From Actinoplanes sp. KI2 (GTDB taxonomy: Bacteria > Actinomycetota > Actinomycetes > Mycobacteriales > Micromonosporaceae), in assembly GCF_025630775.1 (NCBI RefSeq), contig NZ_JAOSZE010000001.1:1-64000 (forward strand): a stretch of 64,000 nt of DNA, read 5' to 3'. The position numbers were made by a program, and so were the translations under genes. How positions within the stretch are numbered: the first letter of the stretch is position 1; each line of letters begins with the position of its first letter. A model generated the notes under the pieces. The model was not told the DNA's origin. It made no database searches and worked only from the letters and a program-made list of their open reading frames with translations. Shown piece by piece: positions 17,986 through 27,498 of the stretch.

Positions 17986-18630
17986 TCACGGCCGGTCCTC
18001 GTGCGGACGCGGGGTTTGGGGGGATGCGTCCCCGGCCACTCGCTTTGGTGACTCAGCGGCGGGGAGGTCGAAGGAGCCGGGGGTAGCCGGCGCGCGGCCG
18101 GAGCGCTCGTTGGTGATGAGCTCCTCCAGCCACCGGACCTCGCGCTCGCAAGCGTCGAGTCCGTGGCGTTGCAATTCCAGCGTGTACGCGTCGAGCCGTT
18201 CACCGGCGCGGGAAAGAACCTCGCGCAGGCCCTCGCGGCGCTCCTCGATCCGCCGTCGGCGGCCCTCGAGGATGCGCAGGCGGGTGGCCTGATCGGTGCG
18301 GGCGAAGAAGGCGAAGTGCACCCCGAAGCCGGCGTCGTCGTACGTCTCCGGGCCGGCCTGGGCGAGCAGATCGGCAAAGCGTTCCTTGCCCTCCGCAGTG
18401 ATCTTGTAAACAACCCGCCCGCGTTTGCTGGTCATCGGGGGGATGATCGACGGATCCGACGCCGACTCGGTGATCCAGCCGGCGGTCTGCAGCCGCTTCA
18501 AAGTCGGGTACAGGGTGCCGTAGCTGATTGCCGCGCGGATCGTGCCGAGCTTGGTCGCCAGCTCCTTGCGAAGCTCGTAGCCGTGCATCGGGGTCTCCTG
18601 CAGGAGACCGAGGATCGCCAACTCCAACAC
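17986..18630 (-). CDS. PadR-family transcriptional regulator of ino1
   Basis: About 214 residues from the GTG at 18630, which has GAGGGGG upstream. The winged helix is at the N-terminus ('LELAILGLLQETPMHGYELRKEL', then 'ISYGTLYPTLKRLQTAGWITES' for recognition and 'GRVVYKITAEGKERFADLL' for the wing). A C-terminal helical dimerisation domain ('EGRRRRIEERREGLREVLSRAGERLDAYTLELQRHGLDACEREVRWLEEL') follows, then a Pro-rich tail. M. tuberculosis has the same ino1-padR pair. A 23-bp palindrome lies directly upstream, so autoregulation and control of inositol synthesis are likely. Confidence 0.92.
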   Translation of the reverse strand: MLELAILGLLQETPMHGYELRKELATKLGTIRAAISYGTLYPTLKRLQTAGWITESASDPSIIPPMTSKRGRVVYKITAEGKERFADLLAQAGPETYDDAGFGVHFAFFARTDQATRLRILEGRRRRIEERREGLREVLSRAGERLDAYTLELQRHGLDACEREVRWLEELITNERSGRAPATPGSFDLPAAESPKRVAGDASPQTPRPHEDRP

Positions 18631-18651
18631 TGGCCACCCCCTCTTCGTACC

Positions 18652-18674
18652 CGATGTATCGGCCCGATACATCG
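18652..18674. promoter_or_regulatory. Probable PadR operator
   Basis: A perfect palindrome: arms CGATGTATCGG and CCGATACATCG around one central base. It contains ATGT...ACAT half-sites like those of PadR operators and sits 22 bases before the padR GTG, overlapping the likely promoter. Confidence 0.75.
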
Positions 18675-18798
18675 CAACAGTAGATCTGCTCGGAGATGGA
18701 CGCAAGAAGAACAGAACGTGGTGCCGGTTACGCGATCACCACGCCACGCAGAGTGATGGCTGTCGCCGCGCCGCCGTGGACCGCGTACTCTCTTCGCC

Positions 18799-19266
18799 AT
18801 GCGCACGCAGCGGCAGGTCGTCGACTACTCGCTACAGAAGCGGGCAGTGCTGCGTGACGTGCACAACGGCCGGATCGGGACGCTTGAGGTCTGCGATGCG
18901 TCGCCGTACCTGAAAAACGCAGCTCTGTTCCATGGCGAGCCGACCGACGACCGCTGTCCGGTCTGCCGCCGCGACAATCTCACCCTGGTGCACTACATCT
19001 ACGGGGATGAACTCAAGCAGTCCGCCGGGCAGGCCCGAAAGCTGGCCGAGCTCCCCGTCCTGGCGATGACTCTGCGTGAGTTCCAAGTCTTCGTCGTGGA
19101 GGTGTGCCGCTCCTGCGCGTGGAATCACCTGACCCAGCAATACGTGCTCGGCCGGGACGCGCTGACTGCCGACGAGCTTGATCAGGCCGAGGCCACCGCC
19201 TCGGCCGTCGCGGGCCGCCACCGCGAAACAGGGTCGTCATCGCAACGCCGGGAGGGCCGCCGATGA
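18799..19266 (+). CDS. DUF5318-family zinc-ribbon-like protein
   Basis: 155 residues with two Cys-x2-Cys pairs, 'CPVCRRDN' (about 54-57) and 'VCRSCAWNH' (about 97-100), consistent with a structural zinc ribbon. The N-terminal 'VVDYSLQKRAVLRDVHNGR' and 'DASPYLKNAALFHGE' are characteristic of the family; the M. tuberculosis homologue lies at the same place (Rv0049) before ponA1. Function unknown. The C-terminal tail is Arg/Ser-rich. Its stop overlaps the ATG of a small ORF (ATGA). Confidence 0.88.
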   Translation: MRTQRQVVDYSLQKRAVLRDVHNGRIGTLEVCDASPYLKNAALFHGEPTDDRCPVCRRDNLTLVHYIYGDELKQSAGQARKLAELPVLAMTLREFQVFVVEVCRSCAWNHLTQQYVLGRDALTADELDQAEATASAVAGRHRETGSSSQRREGRR

Positions 19267-19451
19267 GGTGGCTCGAAATCGGTACCGTGTGCACGACCCC
19301 GACCGACTCGGGCATCCAGCGCCGCAATCGGTCATCGAAGACATCCGACAGGGCGGCTGCCGGAATGCAGCCCAAATCTCCCGCGCGCGGCGTCGTCGGC
19401 GGGGGCCCGTCCAGGGCTCTCGCGATGCACGCGGCCGTGACCGAGGTGTGA
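19263..19451 (+). CDS. Possible 62-residue coupled ORF
   Basis: Starts with an ATG overlapping the stop of the DUF5318 gene (ATGA) and ends four bases before the PBP start. Third codon positions are mostly G or C, as in the neighbours. The product (begins MRWLEIGTVC) matches nothing I recognise and is basic and Ser/Ala-rich. It could be a real small protein or only a coupling device that carries ribosomes to the PBP start. Confidence 0.4.
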   Translation: MRWLEIGTVCTTPTDSGIQRRNRSSKTSDRAAAGMQPKSPARGVVGGGPSRALAMHAAVTEV

Positions 19452-19455
19452 CCGC

Positions 19456-22161
19456 ATGACTTCGTACGGCGAATCGCAGTCTCCGCGTGCCCGGGCCGGG
19501 GTGCCCGTGCCCGGTGCCTCCGCGCCTGACGACCCCAGCAGATCTATGGGCGCGGCCCGTCCCGCCCCGGACGCGTACCGCCGTGGGTCCGGCGGGCGTG
19601 CCTCCGTCGGCAGCGCCTCGGTGGGCGCTGCCCGGGTGGGCGGGAGCCCGGGAGTTGCTCCGGTCGGTCAGGCGCCCGGCGCCACCGGTAGTGCCTCCGT
19701 GGGCGGCGCCGCGGGTTCGGCCCGGGTGGGCGCCCGCGCCTCCGTCAGCGCCGGAACCGGCTCCGTCGGCGGCCGGGCCTCGGTGGCCCGCGCCGCGGTC
19801 CGGCCGGGGCCGGCCGCTCCCGGCTCCCCCGGTGGTCCCGGCGGCAAGGACAGGTCCAAGGCGGCCAAGCGCCGCCGGCGTACCAACATCCTCACCGCGG
19901 CGGCTGCCGTGCTCGTCATCATGCTCGGCGCCGGCGTGGTCGGCGGCACCTACTTCTTCGACGACGTCGCGCTGCCGCCGCCGGTCACCGAGGACCAGTC
20001 CAACGTGATCAAGTATCAGGACGGCACGGTGCTCGCCAAGATGGGCGAGCAGAACCGCACCGTGGTCCCGGAAGAGAAGATCAACAAGGTCGTCGAGCAC
20101 GCAGTCGCCGCCGCCGAGGACAAGAACTTCTACAACCACCACGGCATCGACATGAAGGGCATCGTCCGCGCCGCGTGGAACAACTTCACCGGCGGCGCGA
20201 CCCAGGGCGCCTCGACGATCACCCAGCAGTACGCGCGGCACGCGGCCGACCTGAAGGCGATCAGCATCAACCGCAAGCTGCGGGAGGCGGTCATCGCCCG
20301 CAAGCTCGAGTCGACGTACAACAAAGACCAGATCATGGGCATGTACCTGAACTACATCGACCTCGGTGAGGGCAGGTACGGCATCGAGGCCGCGGCGCAG
20401 GGCTACTTCGGCAAGTCGGTGACCACGCCGGCAGGGCAGAAGAACGCCATCTCGGCGTCCGAGGCCGCGGTGCTCGCCTCGATCATCAAGCAGCCCTACC
20501 CGACCGCGAGCCACAGGGGTTACGACCCGAACTACAACCCCACCGACGCCAAGGATCGGTGGGAGTACACGATGAAGAACATGCTGGACATGGGCTGGAT
20601 CAGCCCCGCCGAGTACGCGGCCCGGAAGTACCCGACGGTCCGTAAGCCCACCGCGAACTCCTGCAAGACCTGCGCCGCGGACAAGCCGGTCGGCATGATC
20701 CTGCGGCACGTCAAGGCCGAGCTCGCGAAGATGGGCGTCAGCGAGGACGAGTTCAACCAGGGCGGCCTCACCGTCACCACGACGATCGACCCGGTCGTGC
20801 AGAAGGCGGCCGAGGACGCCGGCTCCGCCGCTCGTGAAACCTCGCCGATGCACGGGTTGCCGAGCACCTATCAGGCCGCGGTGATCGGTATCGATCCCTC
20901 GAACGGTCGGGTGCTGGGCTACTACGGCGGCGACAAACCTACCGGCACCGACTACGCCGGCTACATGTCCGGCGACGGCGACGGGATCACCGGCGGTCAG
21001 TCCCCCGGCTCGAGCTTCAAGATCTACACGCTCGCGGCCGGCCTGCAGGAGGACCTGTCCTTCGACAGCATCTGGGACAGCACGCTGAAGCGGCCCAACG
21101 GCAAGGCGATCAACAACGCCGGCGCCGACCCGGGCACGATCTGCAAGAACCACACCAAGGACTGCGACCTCGAGACGGCGACGATCAAGTCGTACAACTT
21201 CCCGTTCTACTGGCTCGCCGACGCGATGGGGCGGGACAAGGTGATCGCCGCGGCCAAGGCGGCCGGGCTCAAGCACATGTACACCGACAGCGGCAAACTC
21301 GTCGACCTGACCACGACCGACAAGTCGACGTGGTTGCGGAACGGCTACTTCGACAACGAGGTCGCTTTCGGCCAGTACCGGGTGATCCCGCTGGAGCACG
21401 CCGAGGGCGTCGCCACCATCGTCAACAACGGTGTGCACCACGACGCGCACTTCGTCACCCAGGTGAAACGGGTCAACCCGGAGGACGGCAAGGTCGAGGT
21501 CCTCAACGCCGAGAAGTCGGCCGGCAAGCAGGTGTTCCGCGCCGACACGATGTCCAACCTGCAGGGCGTCATGTCGAAGATCGTGCAGGTCGACAACCGT
21601 GACCTGGACGGCGGCCGCGAGGGCATCGCCAAGTCCGGCACCTGGGAGTTCAACGACGGCAAGGACAAGCACACCGGATCCGGTGACTGTTGGTTCGTCG
21701 GCGGCATCCCGCAGTTGGCCGTGACCGTCTGGGTCGGCGGCAAGGGAAACAAGGTCGAGCTGCATGATCCGAAGAGCAGCAGCAGGTTCAAGGACATGTT
21801 CGGCGCCGGTGTCCCGTCGAAGATCTGGCGACAGTTCATCAACCAGGCCGCGGAGGCGAAGGACTGGAGCAACAAGGACTTCCCGGAGCGCATCCGCACC
21901 GGCGTCGCGACCAAGTTCGGCAACGGCGTGAAGCCGGTCGTCGTGACCCCGCCGGACCAGAACTGCGCGGCTGCCCTGCTCGGCCTGCCCTGCCCCGGCG
22001 ACAACAACGGCGGGAACAACGGCGGGAACAACGGGGGTAACAACGGGGGTAACAACGGCGGCCCCGGCAACGGCGGCGGGAACAACGGCGGCCCCGGCAA
22101 CGGCGGCGGGATAATCAACGGCAATGCCGTGACGGGGACACAAGCCGCCCAAGGCGGTTAG
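19456..22161 (+). CDS. ponA: Bifunctional penicillin-binding protein (class A)
   Basis: 901 residues. A long Gly/Ala/Ser/Val-rich cytoplasmic N-terminus (about 1-140) precedes one membrane helix ('ILTAAAAVLVIMLGAGVVGGTYFF', about 147-172). The GT51 glycosyltransferase follows ('AAEDKNFYNHHGIDMKG' with the catalytic Glu near 218, 'GGATQGASTITQQYAR'), then the transpeptidase with 'SSFK' (active Ser near 517), 'SYN' and 'KSGT' motifs. The C-terminus is an Asn/Gly repeat tail. It polymerises and crosslinks peptidoglycan outside the membrane. Same neighbourhood as mycobacterial ponA1. Confidence 0.95.
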   Translation: MTSYGESQSPRARAGVPVPGASAPDDPSRSMGAARPAPDAYRRGSGGRASVGSASVGAARVGGSPGVAPVGQAPGATGSASVGGAAGSARVGARASVSAGTGSVGGRASVARAAVRPGPAAPGSPGGPGGKDRSKAAKRRRRTNILTAAAAVLVIMLGAGVVGGTYFFDDVALPPPVTEDQSNVIKYQDGTVLAKMGEQNRTVVPEEKINKVVEHAVAAAEDKNFYNHHGIDMKGIVRAAWNNFTGGATQGASTITQQYARHAADLKAISINRKLREAVIARKLESTYNKDQIMGMYLNYIDLGEGRYGIEAAAQGYFGKSVTTPAGQKNAISASEAAVLASIIKQPYPTASHRGYDPNYNPTDAKDRWEYTMKNMLDMGWISPAEYAARKYPTVRKPTANSCKTCAADKPVGMILRHVKAELAKMGVSEDEFNQGGLTVTTTIDPVVQKAAEDAGSAARETSPMHGLPSTYQAAVIGIDPSNGRVLGYYGGDKPTGTDYAGYMSGDGDGITGGQSPGSSFKIYTLAAGLQEDLSFDSIWDSTLKRPNGKAINNAGADPGTICKNHTKDCDLETATIKSYNFPFYWLADAMGRDKVIAAAKAAGLKHMYTDSGKLVDLTTTDKSTWLRNGYFDNEVAFGQYRVIPLEHAEGVATIVNNGVHHDAHFVTQVKRVNPEDGKVEVLNAEKSAGKQVFRADTMSNLQGVMSKIVQVDNRDLDGGREGIAKSGTWEFNDGKDKHTGSGDCWFVGGIPQLAVTVWVGGKGNKVELHDPKSSSRFKDMFGAGVPSKIWRQFINQAAEAKDWSNKDFPERIRTGVATKFGNGVKPVVVTPPDQNCAAALLGLPCPGDNNGGNNGGNNGGNNGGNNGGPGNGGGNNGGPGNGGGIINGNAVTGTQAAQGG
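22005..22110. repeat. NNGG-coding tandem repeat in the PBP tail
   Basis: Repeated aacaacggcggg-type 12-bp units and two copies of a longer ggccccggcaacggcggcggg unit encode the Gly/Asn-rich C-terminus. Confidence 0.8.
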
Positions 22162-22181
22162 CGGCTGACCCTTGCGTCCTG

Positions 22182-22218
22182 ACGGCCGGCGTGCACCCTG
22201 CGGGGGTGCGCCGGCCGT
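22182..22218. terminator. Terminator after the PBP gene
   Basis: Stem acggccggcg / cgccggccgt extended by gcaccc / gggtgc with a one-base bulge, 20 bases past the stop. Confidence 0.75.
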
Positions 22219-22315
22219 TGTCGTCCCGGCGCGGCGTGCCGTTTCATCAGGCTTTCTCACGTACGCCGGAAGTTGTGTCCGACTATTGCGTCCCGATGCG
22301 GCATGATGCGTTGTC

Positions 22316-23845
22316 ATGAGCACCCAACCGTCCGAGGACATCGACCGCCCCGAGGATGCGCCCGCCGCCGCGGCGACCGGTGATCCGTTCGTGCGCGGCC
22401 TCTCCGAGGCGATCGGCGGACCGCTGGGCGGGCACGCCGTGCGACCGGATGCGAGACGCGGACGGTTCTGGACGGCGGCGCGGATCATCATGGCGCTGAT
22501 GTGCATCACGCTGGCGTTCTCCTGGGTGCAGAAGTCGCCGTGTCAGACCGGGGACTGGCAGAAGAACATCCAGTACACCCGGTTCTGCTACACCGACGTG
22601 CTCGCGCTGTACTACGCCGAGGGGCTCAACGAGGGCAAGGTCCCCTACAAGGACCACGCCGTGGAGTACCCCGTGGTCACCGGCTACTTCATGGGCGCGC
22701 TCGGGCTGCCGGTGCACGCGTACGGGGTGAAGCACCCGGAGATCAACCAGGGCCAGTGGTTCTACAACGTGAACGCGCTGGTCCTCTCCGCGCTGGCCGT
22801 GGTGACCGCGGCCGTGATCCTCGCGCTGCGCCGGAGACGGCCGTGGGACGCGGCGATCTTCGCGCTCTCCCCGATCATCTTCTTCACCGCCACGGTCAAC
22901 TGGGACTTCCTGGCGATCGGGCTGGCCGCGATCGGCCTGTACCTCTGGGCCCGGCGACATCCCGCGTGGGCCGGCGTGTTCTTCGGGCTGGGCGCGGCGG
23001 CCAAACTCTGGCCGCTGTTCATCCTCGGCCCGCTGCTCGTGCTGGCCCTGCGGTCGCGCACGGTCGACAAATGGCTCTGGGCGTTCCTGGCCACCGCCGG
23101 CACGTGGATCGCGGTCAACTTCCCGGTCTGGTACCTCTACCACGACAGCTGGATGCGCTTCTTCCAGCTCAACAGCGAGCGGCCGATCGACTGGGGCACG
23201 CTCTGGTATGTCGGCCGCTACCTGGACGGCAAGTGGCACACCGGCGGCGTTGCGCAGGGCCCGTTCCAGTGGCTGAGCAACCACATTCCCACCCTCAACA
23301 TTCTTACGTACGGGTTGTTCGGGCTCGCCTGCGTCGCGATCGCGCTGCTGGCGTTCCTGGCGCCCCGCCGCCCGCGCCTGGCCCAGCTGGCCTTCCTGGT
23401 CGTCGCGGCGTTCCTGCTGTTCAGCAAGGTCTGGTCGCAGCAGTACGTGCTGTGGCTGCTCCCGCTGATCGTCCTTGCCCGGCCGCGCTGGGGTGCGATC
23501 CTCGCCTGGACGGTCGCCGAGTTCGGCTACTTCACCGCGTTCTACGCCGAACTGCTCGGCGCCGGCGGCAAGCCGGTCATCCCCGAGGGCACGTTCGTGC
23601 TGGCCGCGACGCTGCGCATCATCACCGTCGCCGTGCTGTGCGGCCTCGTGATCCGCGAGATCTGGCGACCCGAGCTCGACGCGGTCCGGCAGACCTACTC
23701 CGACGATCCGGACGGCGGCCACCTCAACCGGCCCGACGCCGGCTGGATCGAGACCTTCCGGCGATCCTTCGTCCACAACCGCAGCAAGCCGGCCGAGGCA
23801 CCCGAGCCGCCACCCACCCCCGAGCCCGCCGCCCTGGCCGGCTGA
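22316..23845 (+). CDS. GT87-like polytopic membrane glycosyltransferase
   Basis: 509 residues with about ten hydrophobic helices, e.g. 'FWTAARIIMALMCITLAFSWV', 'ALVLSALAVVTAAVILAL', 'IFALSPIIFFTATVNWDFLAIGLAAIGLYLWA' and 'AWAGVFFGLGAAAKLWPLFILGPLLVLAL'. The first extracytoplasmic loop has 'CYTDVLALYYAEGLNEGKVPYKDHAVEYPVVTGYF'; acidic residues there are catalytic in polyprenyl-phosphate-sugar-dependent GT-C enzymes. It is in the position of Rv0051 beside ponA1. Probably adds a hexose or pentose to an envelope glycan or lipid; donor and acceptor unknown. Confidence 0.85.
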   Translation: MSTQPSEDIDRPEDAPAAAATGDPFVRGLSEAIGGPLGGHAVRPDARRGRFWTAARIIMALMCITLAFSWVQKSPCQTGDWQKNIQYTRFCYTDVLALYYAEGLNEGKVPYKDHAVEYPVVTGYFMGALGLPVHAYGVKHPEINQGQWFYNVNALVLSALAVVTAAVILALRRRRPWDAAIFALSPIIFFTATVNWDFLAIGLAAIGLYLWARRHPAWAGVFFGLGAAAKLWPLFILGPLLVLALRSRTVDKWLWAFLATAGTWIAVNFPVWYLYHDSWMRFFQLNSERPIDWGTLWYVGRYLDGKWHTGGVAQGPFQWLSNHIPTLNILTYGLFGLACVAIALLAFLAPRRPRLAQLAFLVVAAFLLFSKVWSQQYVLWLLPLIVLARPRWGAILAWTVAEFGYFTAFYAELLGAGGKPVIPEGTFVLAATLRIITVAVLCGLVIREIWRPELDAVRQTYSDDPDGGHLNRPDAGWIETFRRSFVHNRSKPAEAPEPPPTPEPAALAG

Positions 23846-23860
23846 CACCCGACGCCAACG

Positions 23861-23892
23861 ACGCCCGGGCCGCCTCACGGCCGCCCGGGCGT
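23861..23892. terminator. Terminator after the GT87-like gene
   Basis: Perfect ten-base arms acgcccgggc / gcccgggcgt around a 12-base loop, 15 bases past the stop. Confidence 0.75.
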
Positions 23893-24493
23893 CACCTTGC
23901 GAACACCCGTCGACATCGGCGACGCCAGGGCGCACCCGCGGCGATTCCGGCGACCGGGCGGCGGGGGCAGGTTGCGGCGGGGCACCTTGCGGCGGGGACG
24001 CCCCAGCGGCGGCGCGCCCAGCGGCGGGAGCGGCCCAGCGGCGGGAGCGGCCGTGCGGCGGGAGCGGCCGTGCGGCGGGAGCGGCCGTGCGGCGGGAGCG
24101 GCCGTGCCGCCGGCTACGCCCAGCGGCCGGGACAGCCCTGCGGCGGGCGGGGACGCCTGCGGGCGATGACGACGACAGGGCCACCGCGACAACGGCGACG
24201 CCAGGGCGACGGACGACGGGGCGAGGCGGGAGACAGGGCGCCCGCGGCGGCGACGGCAGGGCGGCCGCCGTGACCGCTGCGACGGGGGCTGCGGTGACCG
24301 CGGTGACGGTGACAGCGGCCCCTGCGGTGACGGTGACAGCGGGACCTGCGGTGCCGGTGACAGCGGCGCCTGCGGTGACGGTGACAGCGACGCCTGCGGC
24401 GACGGGGTGACAGCGGCGCCTGGGCGACGGGTGTGGGGTCGACCCGCGGTCCGGGACGAAGGTCGTGGGTGGGTGACGGTCAGTTGATGGCGG
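23893..24493. repeat. Repeat-filled convergent intergenic region
   Basis: No gene supported. 23990-24110 holds short repeats of a gcgggagcggccgtgcg-type unit of about 16-18 bp. 24290-24430 holds about five copies of a 27-bp unit containing gcctgcggtgacggtgacag. Several frames stay open as Pro/Ser/Arg-rich translations without start signals. Confidence 0.75.
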
Positions 24494-27460
24494 CTAGACC
24501 GCGCCGGGCGGGCCACCGGGTGGGAGGTTGCCGGGTTGGTTGCCCTGGATCGGGAACAGGCCACCCGGCGGGGTGGTCGTGCCCACGCCCGGTTGGGTCG
24601 TCGTTCCCACGCCCGGTTGGGTGGTGGTGCCTATGCCGGGCTGGGTGGTCGTGCCGGGCAGTACGCCGGGGCCCTCACCGGGCTGGGTGCCCGTGCCCGG
24701 CTGGACTCCGGTGCCGGGCTGGGTGCCGGTGCCAGGTTGGGTGGTTGTCGGCGGCTGGTTGAGGCGGAACAGGACGGCGTCGTCGAGGTCTTCGCGACTG
24801 ATGCCGAGCGCGTCGACCGGGACGTCGCCGGAGCGTTCCCAAGGGGTGCCGGCCACGTATTTCCGGAGCAGGACGACCGTATTGATCCCCTGGGACTTGA
24901 GGTATTGGATGCTGGCGGCGTCGGGGAAGGTGACGACGTTCTTGCGCATCTCGGCCTGGTGAGCGCTCGCCGGACCGCCCGAGCCGTTGGCGATCTGCTG
25001 GAAGCGGGTCGTCGACCAGAACATGATCATCTGGTCGGTGAGCTCGGCGGTCGGCAGCACCAGCATCGGGCCGGTCACCGTCCGCATGGCGGCCGGCTGG
25101 GCCGGGACCACCGGGTGCGCCGTCGACGGCCAGCCCTCGAGGAGCACCAGGGCGAGCGGGATCAGTGTCGCCAGCCGTAGCCACGGGCTGGGCCACGGCG
25201 GGACGCGCTGCTCGGCCCAGTTCTCGGCCCGCCGGACGAACTCGGCCACCGCGCCGGCCGCGAGGATTGCCAGCAACAGGGTCGTCCAGACCATCAGGCG
25301 CCCGGGGATGCGGACACCGACCGAGGCCGGCAGGTGACCGAAGAGTGGCAGGTAGGTCCAACGACCGTCGAAGAAGTTCGTCCCCAGGGTCAGGATGGTC
25401 GTGACGGCCAGGCCGGCCAGCAGCAGCAGGCGCTGCCACAGTGTCCAGATGGAGAAGGCCAGACCGGCCAGCGCCAGGGCGTACAGCACGAAGCCCGGCA
25501 GCAGCGACATCTCGGCCGGCCAGCTCAGCGACGAGCGGGGCACCTGGTGCGCACCGCCCCACAGCCGTGACTCGGCCGGGCCGATCAGCAGGCTGCGCAA
25601 CGGCGGCGAGAAGAACTTGATCTCGGCGGTGGCGGTGCTGGTGTCGCCGCCGCGAAAGTACGGAATGGCGGTCAAGGCGGCCACACATGCCACGACCAGC
25701 GGACCGATCGTGTCGGCGGCCAGCAGTCGCCAGCCGAGCACCGGCCGCTCGAAGGGCCGGCGCAGCCATCGGATCGGCACCCGGATCAGCAGCACGAGCA
25801 GGATGAGCGCGAGCACGCCGAGGAACGGCAGGCCCAGCGAGAACCCGAGGCTGATCTGCCAGGCTGCGACCAGCCAGCCGGCCGCGGCCCAGGCGACGCT
25901 GCGGTGGGTACGCCGGTAGCCGCGCCGCATCGACCAGCCGTGCCCGCGGGCGAGCATGGCCAGCGCGAGCGGGATGCCGCCGGCCGAGATGATGTCGAGG
26001 TGGCCCTCCTGGGCGAGGCGCCACGGCGCGTACGCGAAGGCGACCGCGGCCACGGCGGCGCCGGTGCGGCCCGCGCCGAGCTGGCGGACCAGGGCGTAGG
26101 CGCCGATCAGCAGCAGCGCGTGGGCCAGCACGAACAGAATGTTGTAGCGCAGCGCGGCGGCGAGCGGACCGTGGCCGAGCATGCCGGCCGGGGCATAGCC
26201 GAGCAGACTGTCGCCGAACGCGAAGCTGTTCGGTTGGGGGAAGAACGCGTTCGCCTGCCACAGCTTGACCGGGTCGGTGAGCAGGATGTGCCCGCTCCAG
26301 GCGACCTGCCACGCCTGGCGGGCCGGGTCGCCGAGGTCCTGCGGCAGGGTGTGCAGCGGGTACTGCAGGGTCGGCCAGGTCATCGCCACGGCGAGGGCGA
26401 CCGCGATGTAGGTGACCACGGCGTACTCGTGGATCAGGGCGCGGCCGACGGCCCGGATGGCCCGGCGGATGCGGCCCGGCTGGCGGTCCTTGGTGGTCGC
26501 GAAGGCCGTCCAAGGGTCGGGCGGAGCGTTGGCGGGACGCTCGCTCGGCAACGGCTCCTTGAGGCGGACGCTCGGCGTGGCCTCCGAGGAATCGGCGGGC
26601 GTATCGAGCGCACCTGGCGCGGAAACGGATGTATCGGGCGGGCGGGGCACGGCGACGCCGACGCCGACGAGCTCGCGGGCGGGAACGGCGGACCGTCGTC
26701 GACCGGTGACGCGAAGGAATCGCCGCCAGCCCGAGTCGGCGGGAGCGGCCCCGGCCTCATCCTCCAGCGCGACCGTCAGGCGCGCGGCCCGGGCCGCCTC
26801 ACTCATCGGCGGCGCCGCAGCCGGCTGGGCGGATGCGCCTGCCGGATCGGGGGCGGCACCGGCGGGGCTCGGGGATGCCTCAGCAGGGGTGGCGGAGGGC
26901 TTGGTGGATGTGTCGGCCGGGGTGGCGGAGGGCTCGGCGGTGGACTTGGTGGATGTGTCGGCTGGGGTGGCGGACGGCCCGGCGGTCGGATTGGCGGGCG
27001 GGTCGGCCAGGGTGGCGGACGGGCCGGCGGCGGGTTTCGCGAGCTTGTCAGCAGGGGTGGAGGCCGTGGCGGGGGGATTCGCGGGTGCGCCGGCCGGAGG
27101 GCGAGGTGCCTCGGCCGGTGTGGGTGGCGCGCCGGGCGCTTTGGGCGGCGCGGCGGCCGCTCCGGGCGGTGGAGCAGCCGAACCGGGGCGCGTGGCGGCG
27201 GGTGCCGGCTCGCCGGGGCGCTGGGTGGGAACCGGCGCGGCAGCCGGGCGGCGAGGTGTGGGCTCGCCGGTGGCCGGAACCGGCGCGGCGGCCGGGCGGG
27301 GCGGTGTGGGCTTGCTGGGCGTGGGAGTCGGCGCGGGAGAGGGTTGGGGCTTGCCGGGGCGTTGGGCGGGAACCGGCGCGGCGGGGCGCAAGGTCTCGGC
27401 CGCCGGGGCGCGGGGCGGCGGCGTGGTGGCCGGCTGCTCCTGCGGCTGGTCGGTGGTCAT
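24494..27460 (-). CDS. Large polytopic membrane protein with Pro/Ala-rich termini (YfhO/GT-C-like)
   Basis: 988 residues. About 350 residues of Pro/Ala/Thr-rich disordered N-terminus precede a membrane core beginning 'HEYAVVTYIAVALAVAMTWP' (about 353) with ten or more helices. The loop after TM1 reads 'LHTLPQDLGDPARQAWQVAWSGHILLTDP', resembling the acidic catalytic loop of GT-C glycosyltransferases. A globular part ('FQQIANGSGGPASAHQAEMRKNVVTFPDAASIQYLKSQGINTVVLLRKYV') is followed by a TQPGTGTQPG/TTTQPGVG repeat tail. Start ATG at 27460 with GGAGAGG upstream. Probably modifies envelope glycans or lipids; substrate unknown. Confidence 0.8.
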   Translation of the reverse strand: MTTDQPQEQPATTPPPRAPAAETLRPAAPVPAQRPGKPQPSPAPTPTPSKPTPPRPAAAPVPATGEPTPRRPAAAPVPTQRPGEPAPAATRPGSAAPPPGAAAAPPKAPGAPPTPAEAPRPPAGAPANPPATASTPADKLAKPAAGPSATLADPPANPTAGPSATPADTSTKSTAEPSATPADTSTKPSATPAEASPSPAGAAPDPAGASAQPAAAPPMSEAARAARLTVALEDEAGAAPADSGWRRFLRVTGRRRSAVPARELVGVGVAVPRPPDTSVSAPGALDTPADSSEATPSVRLKEPLPSERPANAPPDPWTAFATTKDRQPGRIRRAIRAVGRALIHEYAVVTYIAVALAVAMTWPTLQYPLHTLPQDLGDPARQAWQVAWSGHILLTDPVKLWQANAFFPQPNSFAFGDSLLGYAPAGMLGHGPLAAALRYNILFVLAHALLLIGAYALVRQLGAGRTGAAVAAVAFAYAPWRLAQEGHLDIISAGGIPLALAMLARGHGWSMRRGYRRTHRSVAWAAAGWLVAAWQISLGFSLGLPFLGVLALILLVLLIRVPIRWLRRPFERPVLGWRLLAADTIGPLVVACVAALTAIPYFRGGDTSTATAEIKFFSPPLRSLLIGPAESRLWGGAHQVPRSSLSWPAEMSLLPGFVLYALALAGLAFSIWTLWQRLLLLAGLAVTTILTLGTNFFDGRWTYLPLFGHLPASVGVRIPGRLMVWTTLLLAILAAGAVAEFVRRAENWAEQRVPPWPSPWLRLATLIPLALVLLEGWPSTAHPVVPAQPAAMRTVTGPMLVLPTAELTDQMIMFWSTTRFQQIANGSGGPASAHQAEMRKNVVTFPDAASIQYLKSQGINTVVLLRKYVAGTPWERSGDVPVDALGISREDLDDAVLFRLNQPPTTTQPGTGTQPGTGVQPGTGTQPGEGPGVLPGTTTQPGIGTTTQPGVGTTTQPGVGTTTPPGGLFPIQGNQPGNLPPGGPPGAV
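24560..24745. repeat. TQPG-coding repeat
   Basis: Repeated 18-24-bp units in frame with the membrane-protein gene encode its TQPG-rich C-terminal tail. Confidence 0.8.
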
Positions 27461-27498
27461 GGTCCTCTCCCCAATACCGGCTGGCTCGGCCCGAGCCG

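Noticed and set aside
23875..24564. Pro/Ser/Arg-rich 229-residue ORF on the minus strand
   Set aside because: It derives from the 27-bp and 17-bp repeats, overlaps the 3' end of the membrane-protein gene and has no start signal.
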